Assembly (NCBI GenBank): GCA_039586035.1
Contig: JBDHLD010000001.1
Span: 1 to 64,000, forward strand
Length of the DNA stretch: 64,000 nt
Origin: JBDHHQ01 sp039586035
GTDB lineage: Bacteria > Gemmatimonadota > Gemmatimonadetes > Longimicrobiales > Gaopeijiaceae
Direction: 5' to 3'
Shown: one piece after another, positions 25,956-34,548 of the stretch
Position numbering within the stretch: the stretch's first letter is position 1
Layout: each line of letters starts with the position of its first letter
Program-made: the position numbers and the translations under genes
Notes under the pieces: model-generated
What the model was told of the DNA's origin: nothing
Database searches by the model: none
The model's input: the letters and a program-made list of their open reading frames with translations, nothing else

Positions 25956-28385
25956 CTACTCGTCGCGTAGCGCCACGACCGGCGCGATGCCCGCGGCACG
26001 GGTCGCGGGCACCAGAAGCGCGGCCACGCTCACCAGCGCCAGCAGAACCGGGATACCCAGAAACGTGAGCGGGTCCACGGGGCTGACGTTGTACAAAAAG
26101 GTGGCGAGCGCTCGGCCCAGCAACAGGGCGAGGGCAGATCCGATCACGATCCCGAGCGCCACCGGCCGGGCTCCCTGCCGGAGAATGAGCTTGAGGATTC
26201 GCACCCCGTCGGCTCCGAGCGCCATCCGGATCCCGACTTCGGAGGTCCTGCGGCTCACCGAGAACGCCATGACGGCGTACAACCCGATCGACGCCAGAAC
26301 CAGGGCCACGGCGCCGAAGATCAGGAACATGCCGCCGATGATGCGGATGTCCAGCGAGGCATCGGCCACGTGCTCATCGAGGGAGTCCACCCGATTCACC
26401 GGGATGTCCGGATCGAGTCGCGTCATGAGCTCGCGAAGCGGCGTTGCCAGCGCCAGCGGATCCCCCGCCGTCCGAAGCAAGACCGAGAGGCCGCCGACCG
26501 GCTGCTGCGCCAACGGGACGAACATGCCCTCCGGCGGATTCGCGGCGAAGCTGAGCGGCTGCAGCATCTCGAACGTGCGCACGACGCCCACCACGGTCAG
26601 CCATGGGTTCTCCGAATCGGAGCGGCCGAGACGCACCTGCTTGCCGATGACGTCCTGGCCGGGCCAGGTGCGCTCGACGAAGCGCTGGTCCACGATCACG
26701 ACGCGCTGGTTCGTGATGTCGTCGCCGTCGTTGAACGATCGGCCGGCGATCACCGGTACGTCGAGCAGCTCGAAGAAATCGGGAGAGACACGGGTGTAAC
26801 CGCCGAACGGGTACTCGCTGTCATCCACGTAATCCCTGTCCCGTACGCCGTAGAACCGGAGTTGGGTGCCCATTACCGGTAGGGCCGAGCTCACCGCGGC
26901 TTCCGTGACGCCGGGGATCGCGCCCACCTCCCGGAGGACCCGGTCGGCCATCTGCCGCCGGGCGATCGAGTCGGTGTACGTGGCCGCGGGGAGAATCAGC
27001 CGGGCCGTCAGTATGCCCTGGCGGTTGATGCCATGGTCCGCCTGCCCAACCTGGACCGTGCTGCGCACCATGAGTCCGGCGGCCACGAGGAGGGCGCACG
27101 ACAGAGCAACCTCGATCACCACGAGCGAGGTGGACCATCTGCTCACCGCGCGGCTCGAGCTCCCCCGGGCCTGGTCCTGCAGCAGGGCGTGGACGTCGCC
27201 CCGGGTCGCCTGGACGGCCGGCAGGAAGCCCGACAGCACGGCCGCCGCGAAGGTGATGCCCACCACGAACAGGATCACGCCGGGACTCAGCTCGAACACC
27301 ATCCACGGCGGAGGCCCCAGCCCCGTCACGACACGATCGAAGAGGTCCAGGGAGAACTTCGAAAGCACCAGACCTCCGACTGCGCCTCCCAGCGCCAGAA
27401 CCAGCGTCTCTGCCAGAATCTGCCGAAAGACCCGGTTCCGGGCGGCACCCATGGCCGTGCGTATGGCCAGCTCCTTGCCGCGAGCGCTGGTCACGGCGAA
27501 GAGGAGGTTGGCGACGTTGGCGCACGCGATCAGCAGGACGCCGAGCACGGCGACGAACATGGTGTAGAGGAGCCCTCGGGTCTCGTCGTCGATGAAGACG
27601 GCGTCCATCCAGCGCTCCGTCACGGGGACGATGTCCCGATTGGCCTCGGGGAACTGCTCCTCGAGCCGGCCCGCGATCGTTCGGAGCTGCGTCCGGGCTT
27701 CGTCCTGCGTCACGCCCCCACCCAGCCGCCCGATGACCTGGAGCCCCGGACCCTCTCGTCGCTCGAGCTCACCAGGGTCGATCCCCAGGGGCAACCACAC
27801 GTCGTGTAGCTCGGGGAAACGGAACCCTTCCTTCATGACACCGATGACCGTCGTCGGCGTCGCGTTGGCCCGGATCGTCTTGCCGATGATGTCCGGGTCC
27901 CGATCGTACCGGTTGACCCAGACGTGGTAGCCCAGGATCGCGATGTGCTGATCCTCGAGCAGGTCCTCCGCTTCGGTGAAGACCCGGCCCAGCAGGGGCC
28001 GCTCCTCGAGCAATTCGAAGGCGCTCGCGCTGACGCGAGCACCCGTGTACGTCTCCGTCCGCGTGTCGTCTCCGGACAGGTTCACGGCGGTGCCGTAGTA
28101 GGCCGCCATCTCGGCGAACACGGTCTGTTCCCGCTTCCAGTCCAGGTAGTCGTGGATGCGGACGGACTGGTTGAACTGGCTCTGGGGAATGGTCGTCTGG
28201 ACGTAGATGACCTCTTCGAGGTCGGGGTAGTCCGGACCGGACAGGACGACGCCCTTGATGATGGCGTACATGGTGGCCGTGAGGCTGATGCCCAGAGCCA
28301 TGACGACCACGGCCACCGTGGAGACGCCCCACCGCTTCCCCAGAAAGCGGAGGGCGTACGCGAAGTCTTGTCTGAGCCAGCCCAT
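25956..28385 (-). CDS. ADOP-family ABC transporter permease
   Basis: An 809-residue duplicated MacB/FtsX-type permease starting MGWLRQDFAYALRFLGKRWG. Two periplasmic MacB_PCD halves alternate with two FtsX blocks; the last carries RTSEVGIRMALGADGVRILK. The end VALRDE matches the usual family C-terminus. Its ATG is preceded by GGGAGG. It is divergent from the S9 peptidase gene, and no ATPase gene is adjacent. Confidence 0.88.
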   Translation of the reverse strand: MGWLRQDFAYALRFLGKRWGVSTVAVVVMALGISLTATMYAIIKGVVLSGPDYPDLEEVIYVQTTIPQSQFNQSVRIHDYLDWKREQTVFAEMAAYYGTAVNLSGDDTRTETYTGARVSASAFELLEERPLLGRVFTEAEDLLEDQHIAILGYHVWVNRYDRDPDIIGKTIRANATPTTVIGVMKEGFRFPELHDVWLPLGIDPGELERREGPGLQVIGRLGGGVTQDEARTQLRTIAGRLEEQFPEANRDIVPVTERWMDAVFIDDETRGLLYTMFVAVLGVLLIACANVANLLFAVTSARGKELAIRTAMGAARNRVFRQILAETLVLALGGAVGGLVLSKFSLDLFDRVVTGLGPPPWMVFELSPGVILFVVGITFAAAVLSGFLPAVQATRGDVHALLQDQARGSSSRAVSRWSTSLVVIEVALSCALLVAAGLMVRSTVQVGQADHGINRQGILTARLILPAATYTDSIARRQMADRVLREVGAIPGVTEAAVSSALPVMGTQLRFYGVRDRDYVDDSEYPFGGYTRVSPDFFELLDVPVIAGRSFNDGDDITNQRVVIVDQRFVERTWPGQDVIGKQVRLGRSDSENPWLTVVGVVRTFEMLQPLSFAANPPEGMFVPLAQQPVGGLSVLLRTAGDPLALATPLRELMTRLDPDIPVNRVDSLDEHVADASLDIRIIGGMFLIFGAVALVLASIGLYAVMAFSVSRRTSEVGIRMALGADGVRILKLILRQGARPVALGIVIGSALALLLGRALATFLYNVSPVDPLTFLGIPVLLALVSVAALLVPATRAAGIAPVVALRDE

Positions 28386-28549
28386 GGGCCTCCCGGTGGA
28401 TGGAGCGTCGCCGTTGATTCGAACCGCCCAGGGACCCTACGGCAAGCCGCGTCCCGGGTTTCGAAGCCGCTCTGTTTCCGTCTACTTTGCGGCCACGGCT
28501 CAGGGCAGGCCTGGCTGCCCGCTACCCAGCGCTTGACGGGAGGCTCTTC

Positions 28550-30586
28550 ATGCGGCTCAGCGTCCTCGCCTCGGCTCTCGGCATCCTTGCCTCCGCCGCT
28601 ACCCCGGATCCCGGGTCCGCGCAGGAGCCTCGCCTCCAGACCATCGAGGACGTCTTGTCGCTCCGCTCCGTGGGCTCCGTCGAGATCAGTCCGGACGGGT
28701 CCTGGGTGGCGTTCGTCGTCACCGAGCGGGATCTGGAAGCCAACGAATACGACGCGGACGTCTGGATCGTGTCCACCGACGGCGGCCCGGCCAGGCAGCT
28801 CACCCGGGGACCGGGATTCGACGGGGATCCGCAGTGGGCGCCGAACGGCAGCTGGCTGGCGTTCCGCTCGGACCGCGGCGCCGCGGAGGACGAGGAGGGC
28901 ACTCAGGTCTACGGAATCGTTCCGACCGGAGGCGAGGCGTGGGCAGTCACTTCATTCGCCACTGGCGTCACCCGTTTCACCGTCGCGCCTGACGGCGACC
29001 GCATCGCCTTCCTCGCTCCGGCCGAGACGAGCGAGGAGGACGAGGAGTTGGAGAAGCAACGCGGCCGCCCCATGGTCGCCGACAGCGCGTACGCGGACGA
29101 GTGGTCGCGTCTCTGGGTGGCGCCCCTCGAGAATCGCGTCGCCGGGGGTGCGGAGCAGCGTTCCTCGACCGACCACCACGTGACGGAGATGGTGTGGGCC
29201 CCCGACTCGGAGGCGCTGGCGTGGGCGGCGAGGCCGTCGCCCGAGCTTCGCACCTACACCGACGGCGCGGTATTCGTGCAGGATGTTCGCGAATCGGCGG
29301 TCCGCAGGGTCACCGACCTTCCCGGCGGCGAGAGCCCCGTGGACTGGACCTCCGAGCTGGGCCTGCTCGTCGCCGGCTCCGGTCATGAGCGCGGCACGTA
29401 CAACAACCGGCTGTGGACGGTACCCCCCGGCGGCGGCGAGGCCCCGGTCCCGCTCACCAACGGCCTGGACGAGCACGCCCGCCTGGTTTGGGCCGGGGCC
29501 GAGAACCTCCTCGTGGAGGCTGCCGATCGAACGGGCCGCGGACTCGTGCGCATTCCCCTCCACGGGGACGCCGAGGGCCACGCGGAGCCCATCGACGGTG
29601 GCGACCTCTTCGCCACGGGCTTCTCGGCTTCGGCCGACGGCGGACGCGTTGCCTTCCTCGGCCAGAGTCCGACGCTGCCGCCCGACGTCTACGTGGCGGA
29701 GTCGGGAGCATTCGCGCCGCGCCGCCTGACTCACCTCAATCCAGGCGCGGAGCAATGGGCGTTGGGGGAGACCCGGATCGTATCATGGCGCTCGCGCGCC
29801 GACGGAGAGGCGATCGAAGGCGTCCTGACGCTTCCGGTAGGCTACCGAGAGGGTCAGCGCGTCCCGCTCCTCCTCCGTATCCACGGCGGCCCGTCCGGCG
29901 TGTCCACGATGAGCTTCCATGGCGATGACGGGGCGTATCCGACGCAGGTGTTCGCCGGTAGGGGATACGCCGTGCTGCAGCCCAACTACAGAGGCTCGAC
30001 GGGCTACGGCGAGCGGTTCCGCGGCCTCAACAGAGGCGACATCTCGGGCCGCGATTGGGTGGACGTGGATTCCGGAGTCGATCACCTGATCGAGGTGGGC
30101 ATCGCGGACCCCGACCGCTTGGGCGTGATGGGCTGGAGCTTCGGCGGGCATCACACGTACTGGGGCATCACGCAGACGGATCGGTTCAAGGCAGCCAGTG
30201 CCGGGGCCGGGGCAAACGAGCTCGTGTCCATGTTTCATCAAACCGACTTGCCGGGCTTCTACCACACGTACCTGGGCCCCAGCCCGTGGGAGGATTGGGA
30301 GCTGTACGAGGAGCGGTCGGCCTATCGGCGCGTGGACCGGGTCGCCACGCCGCTGTTGATCCAGGTGGGCGAGAACGACGCCCGGGTGCCGAAGGAGCAG
30401 AGCCGCATGTTCTACGAGGCGATGAAGGCCATCGGGCGGGCCCCGGTGAAGATGGTCGTGTATCCGGGTCAGCCCCACGGCGTGCGAGAGCCCGCGCTCC
30501 AGCGGGACCTCATGACACGCAACGTCGAGTGGATCGGCCGCTGGATTCCCGTCGACGGTCAGGCCACGGACCAACAGGGCCGCTGA
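28550..30586 (+). CDS. Secreted S9-family prolyl-oligopeptidase-like peptidase
   Basis: A 678-residue protein with an N-terminal signal peptide (about 1-25, ending SAQEP). An N-terminal WD40/PD40-like beta-propeller (about 30-390) has repeats such as VEISPDGSWVAFVV and PQWAPNGSWLAFRSD. The C-terminal alpha/beta-hydrolase carries the triad Ser530 (GWSFGG), Asp610 (VGENDARVP) and His643 (QPHG). It should cleave short peptides in the periplasm, as dipeptidyl or acylaminoacyl peptidases do. ATG 28550 has GGGAGG six bases upstream. Confidence 0.9.
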   Translation: MRLSVLASALGILASAATPDPGSAQEPRLQTIEDVLSLRSVGSVEISPDGSWVAFVVTERDLEANEYDADVWIVSTDGGPARQLTRGPGFDGDPQWAPNGSWLAFRSDRGAAEDEEGTQVYGIVPTGGEAWAVTSFATGVTRFTVAPDGDRIAFLAPAETSEEDEELEKQRGRPMVADSAYADEWSRLWVAPLENRVAGGAEQRSSTDHHVTEMVWAPDSEALAWAARPSPELRTYTDGAVFVQDVRESAVRRVTDLPGGESPVDWTSELGLLVAGSGHERGTYNNRLWTVPPGGGEAPVPLTNGLDEHARLVWAGAENLLVEAADRTGRGLVRIPLHGDAEGHAEPIDGGDLFATGFSASADGGRVAFLGQSPTLPPDVYVAESGAFAPRRLTHLNPGAEQWALGETRIVSWRSRADGEAIEGVLTLPVGYREGQRVPLLLRIHGGPSGVSTMSFHGDDGAYPTQVFAGRGYAVLQPNYRGSTGYGERFRGLNRGDISGRDWVDVDSGVDHLIEVGIADPDRLGVMGWSFGGHHTYWGITQTDRFKAASAGAGANELVSMFHQTDLPGFYHTYLGPSPWEDWELYEERSAYRRVDRVATPLLIQVGENDARVPKEQSRMFYEAMKAIGRAPVKMVVYPGQPHGVREPALQRDLMTRNVEWIGRWIPVDGQATDQQGR

Positions 30587-30605
30587 GCGGCGGACCGGGC
30601 ACGGG

Positions 30606-31745
30606 CTATTTCGTTCGCTCCGCCTGATCCATGAGACGGCCGGCCCGGCGGAAGAACTCGGCGTTGGGCCCTCCGGCGGCAGCGAGCTGGGCGAGCTCGT
30701 CGGGCGGATAGCACGCGCTGCACACCCGGTTGTAGCTGGTGAAGCCCGTGAGCCTCACCGCCGGAGTCAAGTGGCCCGGCCTTACGGGCTCCTCCTTGAG
30801 CAGGTCGGTGGAGAGGTACTTCTTGTTGCTGTCCGGGAATAGCGTGACGACCGTGGCTTCGCCGCCCGTCGCCTCCAGCAGCCTCACGGCTCCGAGGAAG
30901 TTGGCGCCGGACGAGATGCCGACCCCCAGCCCCAGAACCCTGGCCAGCTCCTGGGCCATGAGGATGGCGTCCCCGTCGTCTACGGCCACCACCTCGTCGA
31001 GCCGGTCCAGGTCCACGATGGGCGGGATGAACTCGTCCGAGATGCCCTGGATGCGGTGGTGGCCCACCTGGTGGCCGGTGCTCATGGTGGGCGAGTTGGA
31101 GGGCTCCAGGGGGTGCACGCGGACGCCGGCGTGGCGTGAGCGCAGGTAGTCCCCGGTCCCCATGACCGTCCCGCCCGTGCCCACGCCGGCGACGAAGACG
31201 TCCGGCCTGAGCCCGTGGCTCTCGAGCTGGGACCAGATCTCCGGCCCGGTGCCCGTGGCGTGCGCGTCGCAGTTGTCCTCGTTGGCGAACTGATGGGGGA
31301 GGAAGGCGTCCGGCGTCCCTTTCGCCATCTCCTCGGCCAAACCGATGGACCCCAGGAATCCGCCCTGCTCGTGGCTGACGAGGTGAACCTCCGCACCGAA
31401 CGAGCGGATCAGGTTCTTCCGCTCGTCGCTCATCCAGTCCGGCATGAAGATGGCGACCGGATGACCGAGCGCCCGTCCGATGGCAGCGAAGGAGATTCCG
31501 GTGTTCCCGCTCGTCGCCTCGATGACGAGGGCACCCGGGCGGAGGGTCTCCCGCTCGTAGGCGCGCCGCAAGATGTGGAGCGCCATCCGGTCCTTCACGC
31601 TCCCCGTCATGTTGAGCGTCTCGTTCTTCACGAAGACGCACCGGGGAGCTCCCTCGAAACGGTAGTCCACCCGGAGAAGGGGCGTGTTGCCGATGAGTCG
31701 GCGCAGCCCATGGAAGCGAGCGTGGATCTCGGGCGAAAGGGGCAC
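30606..31745 (-). CDS. PLP-dependent cysteine synthase-family protein
   Basis: A 379-residue fold-type II PLP enzyme. Near the N-terminus RRLIGNTPLL is the usual family start; the PLP lysine is Lys51 in NMTGSVKDR, the phosphate-binding loops are SGNTG (79-83) and VGTGGTVMGTG. The loop before the lysine reads N-M-T instead of the common N-P-G/T of CysK. A C-terminal extension of about 50 residues contains CSACYPPDE. It could make cysteine from O-acetyl- or O-phosphoserine, or be a cystathionine-type or specialised synthase. The GTG start at 31745 is inferred from homology; a longer N-terminus is open but looks non-coding. Confidence 0.8.
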   Translation of the reverse strand: MPLSPEIHARFHGLRRLIGNTPLLRVDYRFEGAPRCVFVKNETLNMTGSVKDRMALHILRRAYERETLRPGALVIEATSGNTGISFAAIGRALGHPVAIFMPDWMSDERKNLIRSFGAEVHLVSHEQGGFLGSIGLAEEMAKGTPDAFLPHQFANEDNCDAHATGTGPEIWSQLESHGLRPDVFVAGVGTGGTVMGTGDYLRSRHAGVRVHPLEPSNSPTMSTGHQVGHHRIQGISDEFIPPIVDLDRLDEVVAVDDGDAILMAQELARVLGLGVGISSGANFLGAVRLLEATGGEATVVTLFPDSNKKYLSTDLLKEEPVRPGHLTPAVRLTGFTSYNRVCSACYPPDELAQLAAAGGPNAEFFRRAGRLMDQAERTK

Positions 31746-32037
31746 GGCAGCTGGGCTCCGTCGTGCGGAGGTCGCGAAAGGGCTCGAGCAAAGATCGGCC
31801 GCGGAGAGCCGGCTTGCCGTGGGGAGGAGTCCGACACGCCATGTGGGGCAAACGCCTGCCGCGTTCGGTCGTCGAGCCACGCCGCGCCGAAAACGCTTGG
31901 AGCCCCGGGTGGGCAGATCGGTCAACTTGCATATACGAGGCTCTTCGTAGATCTTCCGGACACGACGGGGTAGGCCGACCCGGGGACGGGGCGACGGGGG
32001 TTGCCGCGTCTGGAGTCATCGGTGGGGAGGTGGAGAC

Positions 32038-34488
32038 ATGCAGCTGCTATCGGAGCTCGGAACGGCGGCCCGGAGCCTTCGCAGGAGTCCCGGATACGCC
32101 GCGGCGTTCATCCTGACCCTCGGCCTCGGGATCGGAATCAATGCCGCCATCTTCAGCGTCGTCGACGGCGTGCTACTGTCACCGCTCCCTCACGCGGACG
32201 CCGATCGCATCCTCTACCTGAAGCAGCCTGCCAGAGGAGCGGGCGTGGACAACGTCACGTTCTCGTTCATCGAGATCGACGACTACCGCGCCCAGTCCAC
32301 GCTGGTGGACGAGCTCGTGGAATACGGCGATTGGACCTTCAGCGTAGTGGGCGAGGGAGAGCCGCACCGGGCCGTGGGTGGTCTGGTCACGCCGAACTAC
32401 TTCGAGGTGTTGGGCCTCATGCCGGCCCTGGGCCGCAGTCTGCTGGACGAGGACGCCGAGCAGGGCGCGGAGCCGGTCATGGTGCTGACGCACGACTACT
32501 GGAATCGTGGCTTCGGCGCGGACCCCGACGCCCTCGGGCGTACGATTCAGCTCGGTGGCCGAACCACCCGCATCGTGGGGGTCCTGGAGCCCGGCAGCCA
32601 CTACACCGGCACACGGCGCGTCGACTTCTTCGTCAACTACGCCACCAACGACCACTACCAGGGTGCGGCGATGCGGGACAGCCGCACCCACCGTATGACG
32701 GACGTCTTCGCTCGCATGGTCCCGGGGGCCACGCCGGAGGCGGCACGCTCGGAGCTGACCGGCATCATGCGGCGCCTCCACCAGGAGTATGCGGACGCCT
32801 ATCCCGCCGATCTCCAGTACGGCATCGAGGTTACGCTCTGGAAGGACGAGCTGACCCGCGATGCGCGGTCCACCTTCGTGCTGTTGATGGCTACCGTGGG
32901 CCTGGTGCTGATCCTCGCCTGTGCCAACGTGGCCAACCTGACGCTGACCCGGCTGATTCGTAAGGAGCACGAGCTCGCGACCCGGGCGGCGCTCGGCGCG
33001 ACCACCTCCGTCCTTCGGCAGCGCCTCTTGGCCGAGAACCTCGTCCTGTCCGTGCTGGGAGCCGGCCTTGGCCTGGCTCTCGCCTACCTGGGCCTCGACC
33101 TGCTCGTGGACTACGCCGGCCGGCTCACCGTGCGAACGGGTGAGATCGGCATCGACCTGGGAGTCCTGTCGTTCGCCGTGGCGGTGGCAACGGGGATCTC
33201 GGTCGTGCTTGCCTGGCTCCCCGGGATGCCTCTGGCGCCGCGCGCGGGTGGGATCGGGACGGGCGTCCGCACTACGGCGACCGTGAGCCGCAAGCGGCTC
33301 CAACAGGCCCTGGTCGTCAGTCAGCTCTCGCTCTCCTTCGCGCTGCTCATCGGTGCGGGGCTGCTGGTGCGGAGCCTGCTACGCCTCCAGTCGGTTGACG
33401 CAGGGTTCGATCCGGAGAACGTGGTGACGCTGGAGTCTCCGGATTTCTTCTCCAGCGCGACCGGCCTCACGGTGGAGGAACGGCGGGCTCTGTGGGCGGA
33501 CGTCATCGACCGGGTGGAGCGCTTCCCGGGGGTGAGGAACGCATCCGTGGCGAGCTGGGCGCCCCTGAGCCCCAACGGCTTCGGCCCGGTCAACTGGGAG
33601 TTCAGGGTCGAGGGGCGTGAGGACGCCATGGCCGGCAGTCGGTCGGAGGCGCGCTTCAACGTGGTCTCCCCAGCCTACTTCCAGACCATGGCGATTCCCC
33701 TGCTCGCCGGCCGGACCTTCGTGATGACGGACGAAGCGGAGGGGGAGCCCGTAGCAGTCCTCAACCAGTCCATGGCGCGCCAGTTCTTCCCCGACACCGA
33801 CGCCGTCGGTCAGCGGATCTCTTGGCGGTTCGGCAACGGCGACTTCAACCCCTGGTACCGCGTGGTAGGCGTCGTCGGGGACACGCGGGACTACGGCCTG
33901 GATCGCTCAGGTCTGGGCGTCCTCTACGTGTCCATGAGCCAGAACGCGCCGGGCTCGACGTTGATGGTGCGGACCACCGGGGCCGTCGGCCCGCTGGCCC
34001 AGTTCGTCAAGGAGGCGATCCGGGAGCACGACCCCGACCGGATCGTGGACAACATCGCGTCGCTCGAGGCGCTGAAGGCGGACAGCATCGCGCCGGAGCG
34101 GCTGAACGCGACGCTCTTCGGAGCGTTCGCCCTGCTGGCGCTCTTGATCGCCGCGGTGGGGGTCCTGGGGGTGCTGGCCTTCTCGGTCAGTCAGCGGACC
34201 CGGGAGTTCGGCATTCGCCTCGCCGTGGGCGCCGACCGAGGCCGCGTGCTCCGCATGGTGCTGAGCGAAGGTCTGCTCCTGGTGGGCACCGCGTTGCTGG
34301 TCGGGGGTCTGGGAGCCTTGTTCCTCTCCAACTTCCTGGCGGGGCTGCTGTACGAGATCGAGCCCGCCGATCCGCTGTCGTTCGCGGTGGCCGGCATCGT
34401 GCTGGCGTCCGTGGCTGTGCTGGCGGCGTATCTGCCGGCCCGGCGGGCCACGCGGGTCAACCCGGTCGAGGCGCTCCGGGCGGAGTGA
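32038..34488 (+). CDS. ADOP-family ABC transporter permease
   Basis: An 816-residue orphan permease starting MQLLSELGTAARSLRRSPGY, followed by LGLGIGINAAIFSVVDGVLL, the common ADOP first helix. It has two MacB_PCD/FtsX halves, the second with TREFGIRLAVGADRGRVLR, and ends NPVEALRAE. GGGAGG lies a few bases upstream of the ATG. It converges with the TonB-dependent receptor gene. The 292 bp upstream hold only the 5' flank of the divergent cysteine-synthase-like gene and an AT-rich patch near 31926-31936 that might be a promoter. Confidence 0.88.
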   Translation: MQLLSELGTAARSLRRSPGYAAAFILTLGLGIGINAAIFSVVDGVLLSPLPHADADRILYLKQPARGAGVDNVTFSFIEIDDYRAQSTLVDELVEYGDWTFSVVGEGEPHRAVGGLVTPNYFEVLGLMPALGRSLLDEDAEQGAEPVMVLTHDYWNRGFGADPDALGRTIQLGGRTTRIVGVLEPGSHYTGTRRVDFFVNYATNDHYQGAAMRDSRTHRMTDVFARMVPGATPEAARSELTGIMRRLHQEYADAYPADLQYGIEVTLWKDELTRDARSTFVLLMATVGLVLILACANVANLTLTRLIRKEHELATRAALGATTSVLRQRLLAENLVLSVLGAGLGLALAYLGLDLLVDYAGRLTVRTGEIGIDLGVLSFAVAVATGISVVLAWLPGMPLAPRAGGIGTGVRTTATVSRKRLQQALVVSQLSLSFALLIGAGLLVRSLLRLQSVDAGFDPENVVTLESPDFFSSATGLTVEERRALWADVIDRVERFPGVRNASVASWAPLSPNGFGPVNWEFRVEGREDAMAGSRSEARFNVVSPAYFQTMAIPLLAGRTFVMTDEAEGEPVAVLNQSMARQFFPDTDAVGQRISWRFGNGDFNPWYRVVGVVGDTRDYGLDRSGLGVLYVSMSQNAPGSTLMVRTTGAVGPLAQFVKEAIREHDPDRIVDNIASLEALKADSIAPERLNATLFGAFALLALLIAAVGVLGVLAFSVSQRTREFGIRLAVGADRGRVLRMVLSEGLLLVGTALLVGGLGALFLSNFLAGLLYEIEPADPLSFAVAGIVLASVAVLAAYLPARRATRVNPVEALRAE

Positions 34489-34548
34489 TTTGTCGGGTCG
34501 TCGGTTCGCCGCTCGTCGATCCAGAGCGTCGGCGTGCCGGCGGGCGGC

